From an uncultured Erysipelotrichaceae bacterium (GTDB taxonomy: Bacteria; Bacillota_I; Bacilli_A; Erysipelotrichales; Erysipelotrichaceae), in assembly GCA_944327135.1 (NCBI GenBank), contig CALVGQ010000088.1, forward strand, positions 1 through 32,797: 32,797 nucleotides of DNA, in the 5' to 3' direction. The position numbers and the translations under genes were made by a program. Positions within the stretch are counted from its first letter, which is position 1. Each line of letters opens with the position of its first letter. The notes under the pieces were generated by a model. It was not told the DNA's origin, made no database searches, and worked only from the letters and a program-made list of their open reading frames with translations. This document shows, in pieces, positions 16,385 to 26,201 of the stretch.

Positions 16385-17839
16385 ATGGAAAAAAAGACAA
16401 CATCATACAAAACAGACAAGGTCATTGGCAGTCTGAAGGAAGCTATTATCAAAAGCGGACTGAGCGATGGAATGACGATTTCCTTTCATCATCATTTCCG
16501 AAATGGCGATGCGGTCGTGAATCAGGTGATGAAGGAAATCGCTGAGCTGGGAATCCGCAATCTGACGCTGGCGGCAAGTTCATTGATCGATGTTCATGAA
16601 CCACTGATCGAACATATTCGAAATGGCGTCATTGCGAAAATTGAAACGAGTGGAGTGCGCGGACGTTTGGCGGAAGCGATCTCACAAGGGCTGATGCAGG
16701 AGCCGGTGGTCTTTAGAAGCCATGGCAACCGTGCTGCAGCCATCGAAAGCGGAGAACTGAAGATCGATGTGGCCTTTTTAGGGGTGCCTTCCTCCGACTG
16801 CCGAGGCAATGCGAATGGCTTTAGCTGGGATGAAAGCTCAGAACTGCTTTGCGGATCGATCGGATATGCCATGGTCGATGCTCGTCATGCGGCCAAGACA
16901 CTGCTTCTGACCCCGCAGCTGGCGCCTTATCCGAATACCCCGGCCGCCATTACGGAAGATGAGGTCGATGCCGTTGTTTTAGTGGATTCGATTGGCGATC
17001 CAAAGGGAATCGTGAGCGGGGCGACCAGATATACGAAAAATCCGAAGGAATTGCTGATGGCAGAGCAAACGGCGGAGGTGATCGAAGCAGCAGGAATTCT
17101 GCAGGAAGGATTTTCCATGCAGATGGGAACTGGCGGCGCTTCGTTGGCAACGGCGCGATTTATTCGAAACAAAATGATAGAAAAGGGAATCAGCGCAGAT
17201 TTTGCGCTGGGTGGAATTACCCAGCAGATCGTTCAGATGCATGAGGAAGGATTGATTCAAAAAATTCTCGATGTCCAGTCATTTGATCTGGGATCGGCTC
17301 GTTCGGTCCGGGATAATCGCTTCCACACGGTGATTTCGGCCAGCCAGTATGCCAGTCCTTCACAAAAAGGGGCGGCGGTCAATGCGCTGGATGTCGTGAT
17401 TTTATCGGCTTTGGAAATTGATACGGAGTTTAATGTCAATGTGCTGACCGGCTCTGATGGCATCCTGCGCGGGGCTATCGGCGGACATCCGGATACGGCG
17501 GCCGGAGCCAAGTGTGCGATCATTGTGGCGCCGCTGACGCGTGGCCGGATTCCAACGGTAGTACGTCATGTGGACACGGTAGTCACTGAAGGAAAAACGA
17601 TCGATGTGCTGGTCACTGAACGGGGGATCGCGGTCAATCCAGGCCGTCCGGATTTAAAGGAAAAACTGGAAAAAGCCGGACTGCCGGTAAAAACGATTGA
17701 AGAATTGCGACAGATGGCCGAACAGATCGTGGGATGCCCTAAACCGATTGAAAAAACCGATCGAATCGTGGGACTGGTGCTCAATCGCCAGGGAGAAATA
17801 CTGGATCGAGTTTATCAGATCAAGGAGGAAAAAGCATGA
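16385..17839 (+). CDS. citF: citrate lyase alpha subunit (citrate:acetyl-ACP transferase)
   Basis: A 484-residue subunit that swaps acetyl for citrate on the acyl carrier protein. Characteristic stretches are GMTISFHHHFRNGD near the N terminus, TSGVRGRLAEAIS, FLGVPSSDCRGNANG, QMGTGGASLA and GGHPDTAAGAKC. It is somewhat shorter at the N terminus than the roughly 510-residue enterobacterial form. The start follows AGGAGG, and the stop overlaps the malic-enzyme-like gene (ATGA). Confidence 0.95.
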   Translation: MEKKTTSYKTDKVIGSLKEAIIKSGLSDGMTISFHHHFRNGDAVVNQVMKEIAELGIRNLTLAASSLIDVHEPLIEHIRNGVIAKIETSGVRGRLAEAISQGLMQEPVVFRSHGNRAAAIESGELKIDVAFLGVPSSDCRGNANGFSWDESSELLCGSIGYAMVDARHAAKTLLLTPQLAPYPNTPAAITEDEVDAVVLVDSIGDPKGIVSGATRYTKNPKELLMAEQTAEVIEAAGILQEGFSMQMGTGGASLATARFIRNKMIEKGISADFALGGITQQIVQMHEEGLIQKILDVQSFDLGSARSVRDNRFHTVISASQYASPSQKGAAVNALDVVILSALEIDTEFNVNVLTGSDGILRGAIGGHPDTAAGAKCAIIVAPLTRGRIPTVVRHVDTVVTEGKTIDVLVTERGIAVNPGRPDLKEKLEKAGLPVKTIEELRQMAEQIVGCPKPIEKTDRIVGLVLNRQGEILDRVYQIKEEKA

Positions 17840-18978
17840 AAGATGTATTTGAGCTGCATCAAGGCGGCGGCGCCTTGGAAATTCAGGCTAAATTGCCGGT
17901 AACCAACAAAACTGAATTGGGGCTGGCTTATACTCCGGGCATTGCGAAGCTTTGTTCGGCAATCGAAAAGGACCCGAAAGCAGCAGAGGAATATACCTTA
18001 AAAGGTAAATTGGTGGCTATCATTACGGATGGCAGTGCCGTTTTGGGACTTGGAAATATTGGCCCGATGGCAGGGCTTCCGGTTGTCGAGGGCAAGGCGC
18101 TGTTGGATAAGCAGCTGGCTGGGATCGATGCGATCCCGCTTTGCATCCGGCAAGCCCCTGTTGAGCAACAAGTAGAAACGATTGCCAATCTGGCAGACAG
18201 CTTTAGTGCCATCCATCTGGAGGACTTTAAGGCCCCGGAATGTTTTGAACTAGAGCGTCAGCTGCAGGAGCGGCTTTCTATCCCGGTCCATCACGATGAT
18301 CAGGATGGCACTTCGATTGCGGTGCTGGCGGCACTGATCAACAGCTGCAAAGTAACCGGCCGGACGCTGAAGGACTGCCGCGTGGTGATCTGCGGTGCCG
18401 GAGCAAGTGGGATTGCTACGGCAAAACTGCTTTTGGAAGCGGGAATAACACAGATCATCCTGACCGATCTGAATGGCATCCTTCATCCGGAATTAAAAGG
18501 AATGAATGCTGAGCAGGCAGCGATGGCCAAACAAACGAACCCAGAAAGAAAAACGGGAAGTTTGAAAGAGGCACTCGTTGGAGCAGATGTGTTTATTGGA
18601 TTGAGTACGGCAGATGTGATCAATGAAGAAGAGGTCCGCAGCATGAGTCCCAATCCGATCGTTTTTGGACTTGCCAATCCGAATCCGGAAATCGATCCAG
18701 CACTGGCGAAAAAGGGCGGTGCGGCCATCATTGCGACAGGGGGCAGCAAGTATCCGAACCAGATCAACAATGTTTTGGTTTTCCCTGGCTTGTTTAAAGG
18801 TCTATTGAAGACTCGACAGCGTTTCATTTCCAAGGAAATGAAGATTCGGATCGCTCAGGCTTTAGCGGCTTTGGTTGAGAATCCTACGGCAGATGATGTG
18901 ATTGCGGACGTTTTTGATCCGCGGGTAGTCGATGCTGTGGCCCAGGCCGTGGTTCAATGCCAGAAAGATCCGGCATGA
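17836..18978 (+). CDS. malic enzyme family protein, probable oxaloacetate decarboxylase of citrate fermentation
   Basis: A 380-residue malic-enzyme-family protein. YTPGIAKLC holds the catalytic Tyr region, GKALLDKQLAGIDAIP the catalytic Lys and metal region, HLEDFKAPECFELE the acidic metal ligands, VVICGAGASGIATAKLL the NAD(P)-binding loop, and GLANPNPEI and NQINNVLVFPGLF the C-terminal blocks. Coupling to citF (ATGA) suggests it acts on oxaloacetate from citrate lyase, like the soluble CitM decarboxylase of lactic acid bacteria, giving pyruvate and CO2. Ordinary malate oxidation cannot be excluded. The usual HDDQHGTA reads HDDQDGTS here. A strong terminator ends the operon. Confidence 0.88.
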   Translation: MKDVFELHQGGGALEIQAKLPVTNKTELGLAYTPGIAKLCSAIEKDPKAAEEYTLKGKLVAIITDGSAVLGLGNIGPMAGLPVVEGKALLDKQLAGIDAIPLCIRQAPVEQQVETIANLADSFSAIHLEDFKAPECFELERQLQERLSIPVHHDDQDGTSIAVLAALINSCKVTGRTLKDCRVVICGAGASGIATAKLLLEAGITQIILTDLNGILHPELKGMNAEQAAMAKQTNPERKTGSLKEALVGADVFIGLSTADVINEEEVRSMSPNPIVFGLANPNPEIDPALAKKGGAAIIATGGSKYPNQINNVLVFPGLFKGLLKTRQRFISKEMKIRIAQALAALVENPTADDVIADVFDPRVVDAVAQAVVQCQKDPA

Positions 18979-18980
18979 CG

Positions 18981-19009
18981 AAAAAGGACAGAAATTATCT
19001 GTCCTTTTT
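18981..19009 (+). terminator. terminator of the citDEF operon
   Basis: Perfect 12-bp stem (18981-18992 with 18998-19009) with an AATTA loop; the 3' arm ends in TTTTT. Because the 5' arm is A-rich it could also work on the other strand. Confidence 0.9.
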
Positions 19010-19173
19010 ATATACCTGCTTGTATAAAAAGCAGTGCAGTACTGTATGCTTTAGAGGAATTTTTCTTTGATGCGGGTAGGTCTCTTTTTCATGTTTGATG
19101 GATGAAAAGACAATCAAATTGGTTATTGAAGCCAATGGATCAGACTAAAACGTCTGAATCCGATCCAGCCTTT
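19010..19173. other. intergenic region between converging cit and mgtE transcripts
   Basis: About 160 bases without a credible gene. The only structure is an imperfect hairpin near 19138-19164 (TCAGAC...GTCTGA core) that could end the mgtE transcript, but it lacks a T run. Confidence 0.4.
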
Positions 19174-20517
19174 TTAAATCAGATAAGGCAGCATCAGTGT
19201 GGCGAGTCCAAGAAAGACAAAGAAGCCAAGGACATCCGTTGCCGTGGTGACGAAAATGCTGGAAGCGAGGGCCGGATCAATGCTGAATTTTTCCAGGATC
19301 AAGGGGACGCTGAAACCGGAAACGGTCGCAATGATCAGGTTAGTAAGCATCGCGAAGCCGGCAACGATGCCAAGCATGGGATTGCCATAAATCCAAAGGC
19401 AGCCAAGGGCAACAATAGCGCCTAATGAAAGCCCGCAGAAAATTCCAACACCAAATTCTTTTAAAAAGACCCGAAGCGCATTTTTGCCGCTGAGCTCGCC
19501 CAGTGCAATTCCGCGTACGATCAGTGTAAGCGATTGGGTTCCGGCGTTTCCGCCCATCCCGGCAATGATCGGGTTGATGGCAGCCAGTGCAACGACCTGC
19601 TCAATGGTTCCAGAAAACAGGGCAACGACGGCAGCGGCCAAGACTGCAGTGACCAGATTGACCGTTAGCCAAGGCAGGCGGGAGCGAATGGAATCTTTCA
19701 AAGACCCATCCACTTTTTCTTCTTCATCCAAGCCGGCTAGACGATGAATGTCCTCGGTCGTTTCTTCCTGAATGATATCGATGACATCATCAACGGTAAT
19801 CACACCGCAGATCACATTTTCATCGTTGACAACAGGCAGCATCAAATAATCGTATTTGGCAAAAACATTGGCGACTGCTTCCTGATCGTCGTCGACATGG
19901 ACACTGACGACATGCGGATTGGTGATTTGAGCGATACGGGTGTCGAAATCACTGGCGACGATGTCGCGCAGCGAAACAACTCCTTTGAGATGATCCTGAC
20001 GGTCGATGACATACAAATAATAGACCATTTCGGCATCTTCAACGGCCGTATGCAGGTATTCCAGCGTCTTTAAGATCGTTTTGTTTTCGCGGATGCTGAT
20101 GAATTCGGTGGCCATCAGGGATCCGGCTGATTTGTCATGATATTGGAGCAGTGCGGAGACTTCTTCACGGTCCTCCTGGTTCATTTTTTCCAGCAGGTCC
20201 TGTTTTTCTTTTTCATCTAGATTGTGGACCAAGCCGGTGATTTCGTCGCTGGACATTTCTTCCAGGATCGTTTTTTGTCTTCGGGCAGAAAAGTGCATGA
20301 GCAGCTCATATTTGTCTTCATCCTCTTCAAAGTCCATCAAAAGAGCGATCGTTTCATCGGGAAGCTGATTGAGGATCGATTCTGCTTCGTTAGGAAATTC
20401 ATGAAGCACGCTTAGGATGTCTACCGGATGGATATATTCCAGCTGTTCTTTGATAAAGGAAGGATCGGGGTGGAGCAATTGTTCCTTGAGCTGATTGAGA
20501 TCGTTTTCAGACGGCAT
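19174..20517 (-). CDS. mgtE: magnesium transporter MgtE
   Basis: A 447-residue Mg2+ channel/transporter. The N-terminal superhelical domain (about 5-125) is acidic, with LLMDFEEDEDKYELLMHF. Two CBS domains follow (about 135-250; VVSLRDIVASDFDTRI and LMLPVVNDENVICGVITVDDVIDII) and a five-helix membrane domain from about residue 275 with GMGGNAGTQSLTLIVRGIALGEL and the Asp-containing helix TTATDVLGFFVFLGLA. In known MgtE the acidic cytoplasmic part senses Mg2+ and closes the pore. ATG 20517 is preferred, with AGGTG six bases before it, over the GTG at 20526 that overlaps this site. A minus-strand TATAAT is at 20541-20546. Confidence 0.95.
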   Translation of the reverse strand: MPSENDLNQLKEQLLHPDPSFIKEQLEYIHPVDILSVLHEFPNEAESILNQLPDETIALLMDFEEDEDKYELLMHFSARRQKTILEEMSSDEITGLVHNLDEKEKQDLLEKMNQEDREEVSALLQYHDKSAGSLMATEFISIRENKTILKTLEYLHTAVEDAEMVYYLYVIDRQDHLKGVVSLRDIVASDFDTRIAQITNPHVVSVHVDDDQEAVANVFAKYDYLMLPVVNDENVICGVITVDDVIDIIQEETTEDIHRLAGLDEEEKVDGSLKDSIRSRLPWLTVNLVTAVLAAAVVALFSGTIEQVVALAAINPIIAGMGGNAGTQSLTLIVRGIALGELSGKNALRVFLKEFGVGIFCGLSLGAIVALGCLWIYGNPMLGIVAGFAMLTNLIIATVSGFSVPLILEKFSIDPALASSIFVTTATDVLGFFVFLGLATLMLPYLI

Positions 20518-20559
20518 GAGAATCACCTGCTTTCGTTTTTATTATACGCAGTTTGAGTG

Positions 20560-20590
20560 AAAAAGAAAAAAGAAAGCTAATCAAGCTTTC
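20560..20590 (-). terminator. terminator of the tgt-queA-queH operon
   Basis: On the minus strand a 7-bp stem (20584-20590 with 20572-20578) is followed by a long T-rich tract (20560-20571). The queH TAG stop lies at the loop/stem boundary. It separates the queuosine operon from mgtE. Confidence 0.75.
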
Positions 20591-21230
20591 CTTGAACTTT
20601 TTTTTGGGCCTGGCGGATTGTCCAGGAATACACGCAGCCGCAATAGTCCTGCCGATACATGTGATTTTCGCGGATCAGGGCGTTGGCTTTTAAAATGCCA
20701 TCGGCTTTTTTAAAGTCTGAGTGAAAATAGCGGACGCTTGGGAAATCCTGAGCCAGCTGAGCTCCGATTTCATTAAGGACCTGGCTGTCTTTTTGCCGCG
20801 AGATGGTCATCACCGTGGTCATATAAGAGAAGCCATGATCAGCGGCGTACCGCAGGGCTTCCTGGATACGCAGCCGGTAGCAGAGCCAACAGCGTTTGCC
20901 GCGTTCCGGCTCATCTTTCAATGGGGCCAGTTTAGCGGTGTAGGCGGCGTTGTCATAAGGTGGAACGATCAGCTCGATGGGCTGATCCAAGGTTTGATTG
21001 CGCCGCTTGAGATAGCGTTGGAGCTCTTCTAGCCGGCGCTGGTATTCGGTTTGCGGATAGATGTTGGAGTTGTTGTAAAGAATGGTGATTTGAAAATAAG
21101 GCAGCAGAAATTCTATCGGCCAGATCGCGCAGGGACCGCAGCAGGCATGCAGCAGCAGCGTTGGCTTTCCTTGGCTTGGATCAAGCTCAGCTAAGGTTTG
21201 AAGACTTTGCTGGTAATAATTAATCTTCAT
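20577..21230 (-). CDS. queH: epoxyqueuosine reductase QueH
   Basis: A 217-residue protein of the QueH (DUF208) family, the non-B12 enzyme that reduces epoxyqueuosine to queuosine in tRNA. Conserved parts are [11 protein letters not shown] (C30, C31, C34), [38 protein letters not shown], and a C-terminal [10 protein letters not shown]. The cysteines serve a 4Fe-4S cluster and a neighbouring metal site in the known enzyme. I use ATG 21230, overlapping the queA end by 11 bases; ATG 21248 is also in frame and neither has a clear ribosome-binding site. It is last in the operon. Confidence 0.92.
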   Translation of the reverse strand: MKINYYQQSLQTLAELDPSQGKPTLLLHACCGPCAIWPIEFLLPYFQITILYNNSNIYPQTEYQRRLEELQRYLKRRNQTLDQPIELIVPPYDNAAYTAKLAPLKDEPERGKRCWLCYRLRIQEALRYAADHGFSYMTTVMTISRQKDSQVLNEIGAQLAQDFPSVRYFHSDFKKADGILKANALIRENHMYRQDYCGCVYSWTIRQAQKKVQGKLD

Positions 21231-22254
21231 TATCAATGAACATCGCATCGCCGAAGGAAAAAAATCGATAATCCATCTTTACTGCGGTGTTGTAAGCCTG
21301 CATGATGTGATCTTTGCCAGCAAGAGCGCTGACGAGCATGATCAGCGTGCTTTTTGGAAGATGAAAATTGGTAATCAAGGCATCGATGGCGCGAAACTGA
21401 TAACCGGGATAAATAAAGATATCAGTATTTCCGCTGCAGGCTTCAAAATGACCATCAAAGCGCTGAGCGACCGCTTCCAGGGTACGGCAGCTGGTGGTTC
21501 CAACCGCAATGATCCGGTGTTTTTCTTGTTTGGCCTGATTGAGCAGATCGGCGGTTTTTTGCGGCATGCTGTAGTATTCTGAATGCATGATATGATCTTC
21601 AACATCTTCTTGACCCATTGGCCGAAAGGTGCCCAGCCCGACATGCAGCGTCAGATCCGCGATCTGGACACCCTTGGCTTGCAGCTGATCAAAAAGCTCC
21701 TCGGTGAAATGCAGCCCAGCTGTCGGAGCGGCGGCGCTGCCCTCGATCTTAGCGTAGACGGTTTGATAGCGCTCCTTATCCTGAAGCTTTTCATGGATGT
21801 AGGGCGGCAGCGGAACATTTCCTAACTCTTCCAGGATCTCCATGAAAATGCCTTCATAAAGCATTTCAAAAAGGCGAATGCCTTCCGGGCGAACCTCAAT
21901 GCAGCGAGCTTGAAGGCGGCCATCCCCAAAGGTGATCATGGTTCCCAGTTTGACGACCTTGGCGTTGCCCACCAGACATTCCCACACACCGCCAGTTTGT
22001 TTTAAAAGCAGCAGTTCGACATGGGCCCCGGTTTCTTCCTTGATGCCAAATAAGCGGGCCGGGATGACCCGGGTGTTGTTGCGGACAAGGACATCTCCGG
22101 CATGCAGATAGTGGACAAGATCATAGAAATGACGATGCTCCATCTTACCGCTGTAGCGGTGCAGGATCAGAAGACGCGATTGGGTTCGGTCGCTAAGCGG
22201 AACCTGAGCGATGCGATCTTCTGGCAGAAAATAATCAAAATCACTGGCTTTCAT
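21220..22254 (-). CDS. queA: S-adenosylmethionine:tRNA ribosyltransferase-isomerase
   Basis: A 344-residue QueA that builds epoxyqueuosine on tRNA from the preQ1 base and the ribosyl part of SAM. Typical segments are [24 protein letters not shown] at the N terminus, [32 protein letters not shown], and [18 protein letters not shown] near the end. Length is normal. It starts two bases after the tgt stop, behind GAGGG, so translation is probably coupled. Confidence 0.96.
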   Translation of the reverse strand: MKASDFDYFLPEDRIAQVPLSDRTQSRLLILHRYSGKMEHRHFYDLVHYLHAGDVLVRNNTRVIPARLFGIKEETGAHVELLLLKQTGGVWECLVGNAKVVKLGTMITFGDGRLQARCIEVRPEGIRLFEMLYEGIFMEILEELGNVPLPPYIHEKLQDKERYQTVYAKIEGSAAAPTAGLHFTEELFDQLQAKGVQIADLTLHVGLGTFRPMGQEDVEDHIMHSEYYSMPQKTADLLNQAKQEKHRIIAVGTTSCRTLEAVAQRFDGHFEACSGNTDIFIYPGYQFRAIDALITNFHLPKSTLIMLVSALAGKDHIMQAYNTAVKMDYRFFSFGDAMFIDNED

Positions 22255-22256
22255 GA

Positions 22257-23408
<1,152 letters not shown>

Positions 23409-23508
23409 TCACAGAAAATCAATTTTTGACAGGAAAAGCACGATTTGAAGAAGCGTTTCGAAAAAGAGCGGTTTTGGCTGAAATTTGAATGCGGTACATG
23501 GGGGTTTA

Positions 23509-23517
23509 TGGTAAAAT
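23509..23517 (+). promoter_or_regulatory. extended -10 promoter for the two-helix membrane protein gene
   Basis: TGG followed by TAAAAT (-10 at 23512-23517), 19 bases before ATG 23537. No good -35 box is seen, which is usual for TGn-type promoters. Confidence 0.45.
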
Positions 23518-23536
23518 AAACACAAAGAGGTGCCCT

Positions 23537-23998
23537 ATGAAATCAAAGGAATTGAAAATTTATAATATTCCCCGGGAAAAACCGCCGCTTTTGGCGATGA
23601 ACATCAAGCCGCGCAAGCTGCTTTTTGTGCTGCTGTGGATGGCTCTTCTTTTGTTTTGTTTCAGTCCGACCTTTTCGGTGCTGGGCTTGGTGGCGAGTGC
23701 AATTTGTTTATTTGCCTTGGTGGCAATGCCGGATCGGCCGCTTTTGGATATCTATGAAACGATGCTGGTGGTGTATGATGATCATCTTCCGGATACGTGT
23801 TTTTGTATCTATTGGGATGAATTGCTGAGCTGGCAATACATCCGTACCCAGCAGACCGATCGGCTGCGGCTGGAGCTGGTGGATGGTCAGCATGTGGAAT
23901 GTGATATTTTCCGCAGCCGTAAATTGTTTTTTTATCTGAATCTTTTGGCCCATGGCAAAGAGAAGAAGCTCATTCGGAAAAGAGGAAAGAACGGATGA
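23537..23998 (+). CDS. small membrane protein with two helices and a possible PH-like tail
   Basis: A 153-residue protein of no certain family. ATG 23537 follows AGAGGTG. Residues about 27-65 form two hydrophobic helices (LLFVLLWMALLLFCF and VLGLVASAICLFALVAM) with a short turn. The remaining 85 residues are cytoplasmic by the positive-inside rule and read like a bacterial PH/YcxB-like fold (LLDIYETMLVVYDDHL, CIYWDELLSWQYI, RLRLELVDGQHVECDIF), but this is a weak match. It overlaps the next gene by four bases (ATGA), so the two probably work together. Confidence 0.72.
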   Translation: MKSKELKIYNIPREKPPLLAMNIKPRKLLFVLLWMALLLFCFSPTFSVLGLVASAICLFALVAMPDRPLLDIYETMLVVYDDHLPDTCFCIYWDELLSWQYIRTQQTDRLRLELVDGQHVECDIFRSRKLFFYLNLLAHGKEKKLIRKRGKNG

Positions 23999-24450
23999 TC
24001 CTGTTGTGCGGCTTGCGCAGAAAAAAGATCCGTGGTCGTTATCTGGGCATTCGCTATTGTCGGCGCTGCGGACGTTTTCAGCATTTTTATCTGATGCGAT
24101 TCAACAAGCAGCTGACATTGTTTTTTGTTCCGGTTTTTTGGTGGACGGAAATGACGTGGGTCGGCTGCGGGATTTGTAATCAGGGCTTTCAGATCGATCA
24201 AAAAGAAGCCAAGCGGCTGGATGAATGCTATGTTTCTTTTCCAAACGAAGAAAAGGGGCGAAGAATTTATGAATTTTGTGTGGACCACGCATGGAACCAG
24301 GAAAATTGTCCGAAAAATTGGGATCGGCTGTTTGAACAGGTTAAGGAACGATTTGCGCTAAACGGATTCGACGATGATTTTAAAAAGCTGATTCGCAATA
24401 TTTTTGCTGTTCAGGAGGCGGCACGCTGTCAATCCAAGATCGTGGATTAA
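23995..24450 (+). CDS. zinc-ribbon protein of unknown function
   Basis: A 151-residue protein. Cys pairs C22/C25 (YCRRCGR) and C58/C61 (GCGICNQ) frame a hydrophobic segment (LTLFFVPVFWW), the pattern of small zinc-ribbon proteins in which the ribbon is joined by a membrane-facing hairpin. The C-terminal half is soluble, charged and helical (DRLFEQVKERFAL, FKKLIRNIF). No enzyme motif is visible. It is coupled to the upstream membrane protein gene by an ATGA overlap; the amidase gene starts 15 bases after its stop. The three may form one operon. Confidence 0.7.
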   Translation: MILLCGLRRKKIRGRYLGIRYCRRCGRFQHFYLMRFNKQLTLFFVPVFWWTEMTWVGCGICNQGFQIDQKEAKRLDECYVSFPNEEKGRRIYEFCVDHAWNQENCPKNWDRLFEQVKERFALNGFDDDFKKLIRNIFAVQEAARCQSKIVD

Positions 24451-24465
24451 GCAGAAAGAAAAAGC

Positions 24466-25149
24466 ATGTCACAGAAAAAAAAGAGAAGAAAAAAGAAATA
24501 TCGGCTGAAAAAAGAGGTCAAACGAAAACTGCAGATCATTGCGGTTCTTTTTTCGCTGATTAGCTTGATCGTGCTGGTATTTACAGCGTTTGGTTCTCGT
24601 CAAAAGGATGCGGCCGTCAGCCAGGGCGTCTGGCTGGATGAAGCGCTGGGAGTTCCGGTGATCCAGCAGATCATTCCGGAAGGAAGTCAAAACCGCCCGG
24701 GAATGATACGAAAGATCCGCTGGATCGTGATTCATGAGACGGATAACTTTGAAGCCAGTGCCGATGCTCGCCACCATGCTGATTACTTGTGCGAGAACAA
24801 AACAGAGATCAACTCGTGGCATTACACGGTGGACGAGGCCGTGATCGTGCATACGCTTCCCGATGAAGAGGTTGGCTGGCATGCCGGGGATCAGCAGACT
24901 CCTGGCGGCGGCAATATGAGCGGGATCGGGATCGAAATGTGTGTGAATGAGGGCAATGATTTTTCGAAGACTTTGGACAATACAGCGAAATTGGTGGCGG
25001 TGCTGTTGAAGCAATACGGACTGTCTTTAAAGGCGGTTCAGAAGCACCAGGATTTTTCTGGGAAAGACTGCCCGGCCCATCTTTTAAAGGAAGCAGACTG
25101 GCAGCAGTTTCTGGATCAAATCCAAGCGTATTACGATCAGCTTGAATAA
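24466..25149 (+). CDS. membrane-anchored N-acetylmuramoyl-L-alanine amidase (Amidase_2)
   Basis: A 227-residue cell-wall hydrolase. A very basic N terminus (about 1-22) is followed by one hydrophobic anchor (IIAVLFSLISLIVLVFTAF, about 26-45), then an extracellular T7-lysozyme/AmpD-like domain. Zinc ligands appear as His in WIVIHETDN, and His and Cys/Asp in QKHQDFSGKDCPAHL; the HYTVDEAVIVHTLPDEEVGWHAGD segment is the substrate-groove block. It should cut the bond between MurNAc and L-Ala. The ribosome-binding site is weak (AGAAAG), so it may depend on the upstream genes. Confidence 0.9.
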   Translation: MSQKKKRRKKKYRLKKEVKRKLQIIAVLFSLISLIVLVFTAFGSRQKDAAVSQGVWLDEALGVPVIQQIIPEGSQNRPGMIRKIRWIVIHETDNFEASADARHHADYLCENKTEINSWHYTVDEAVIVHTLPDEEVGWHAGDQQTPGGGNMSGIGIEMCVNEGNDFSKTLDNTAKLVAVLLKQYGLSLKAVQKHQDFSGKDCPAHLLKEADWQQFLDQIQAYYDQLE

Positions 25150-25235
25150 GTAGTATCAAGCTTTTTGACGGGGAATGGAAGCTTTTGTGGAAATTCATCG
25201 CAGTTTGGAGTACAATGGAAAGCGGTGATAAATAA

Positions 25236-26108
25236 ATGAGCAAATTGGGATTAGTGCTGGAAGGCGGCGGCATGCGTGGCGCCTATACGGCGGGCTGTCT
25301 GGCTTGGATGATCGATCAGCAGCTGGAAGTGGATTACGGTGTTGGCATTTCGGCAGGAGCAGTGAATATCTGCGCTTACTTTTTAAAGGATAAAACCTTT
25401 CTTCACGACATCATGGTCAAATACATGTCAGACAAAAAGAATGTGGGATGGATTCCGTTGCTGAAAGAGCACCGGTATGTCGGTTATGATTATATGTTTG
25501 ATCATCTGCTTCCGGAGGTGGTGCATTTTGATGTTTCGCCACTACGAGAAGAAAAAGCGAATCTGGAATTTGGAATTTATGATCTGAATCGCTGTCAGAC
25601 CGATTTTTATGGCTCGGAAAGTTTGGATGATGGCTTGCGGATGATCAAGGCGGCCTGCACGCTGCCGATTGCTGGTCGGATCGTGGATTATCAGTCCCAT
25701 CGTTTTTTGGATGGCGGTATTTCCGTAATGATTCCACTGGAGCGGGCTTTAGAGAAAGGCTGCGATCGCAACATCGTGATCATTACCAAGCCGGAAGGCT
25801 ATGTCCGTAAACCGGCTGGTGCATTCATGCGCTGGCTGATGAAATTTAACTATCCGCACTATCCGAAGATGGTGTACGACTACACCCATCGGCATGAAAA
25901 TTACAACAAGCAGATGGCTCGGATCGAGGAAGAAGTCAAAGCCGGACGCAGCGTTTTGATCCGTCCGTCCAAATCGATTCCTGTCAAACGGTTCAGCGGC
26001 GACCCGGAAAACCTGAAAAAATTATATGAGCTGGGTTATCAGGATATGGAAGCCCATCGTGAAGCGATTTTTGCCTTGCGCCAAAGCGGAGAAAGTAGCG
26101 ATCGATAG
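25236..26108 (+). CDS. patatin-like phospholipase (RssA/YjjU type)
   Basis: A 290-residue patatin-family lipid acyl hydrolase. The oxyanion loop LEGGGMRGAYTAG is at residues 8-20, the nucleophile elbow is GISAG (Ser near residue 40), and the catalytic Asp is in LDGGISVMIPL near 165. There is no signal peptide or membrane helix, so it is probably cytoplasmic or peripheral. GGTGA precedes the start; a TACAAT box is at 25211-25216 with a poorly spaced TTGTGG. The stop lies in the loop of a T-tailed hairpin. The natural lipid substrate is unknown. Confidence 0.9.
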   Translation: MSKLGLVLEGGGMRGAYTAGCLAWMIDQQLEVDYGVGISAGAVNICAYFLKDKTFLHDIMVKYMSDKKNVGWIPLLKEHRYVGYDYMFDHLLPEVVHFDVSPLREEKANLEFGIYDLNRCQTDFYGSESLDDGLRMIKAACTLPIAGRIVDYQSHRFLDGGISVMIPLERALEKGCDRNIVIITKPEGYVRKPAGAFMRWLMKFNYPHYPKMVYDYTHRHENYNKQMARIEEEVKAGRSVLIRPSKSIPVKRFSGDPENLKKLYELGYQDMEAHREAIFALRQSGESSDR

Positions 26109-26119
26109 ATCGCTTTTTT
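26097..26119 (+). terminator. terminator with the patatin stop codon in its loop
   Basis: A 7-bp stem (26097-26103 with 26108-26114) with a GATA loop and six T. The TAG stop (26106-26108) is in the loop and first paired base. Confidence 0.8.
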
Positions 26120-26129
26120 AGTAAGCAAA

Positions 26130-26190
26130 AAAAGAGTTCGATCTTGAATTTGACTTTCCTAAAGGAAACCATTCGCATCGAACTCCTTTT
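26130..26190. terminator. bidirectional terminator between patatin gene and adhE
   Basis: A 9-bp stem (26134-26142 with 26177-26185) encloses a smaller TTTCC/GGAAA hairpin. An A7 run on the left gives a T7 tail on the minus strand after adhE, and TTTTTA follows on the plus strand. Confidence 0.75.
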
Positions 26191-26201
26191 TATCTTTTTA
26201 T

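Noticed and set aside
23426-23431. Perfect TTGACA on the plus strand as a promoter
   Set aside because: No -10 hexamer occurs at the right distance downstream; the gene at 23537 is better served by the TGG-TAAAAT box.
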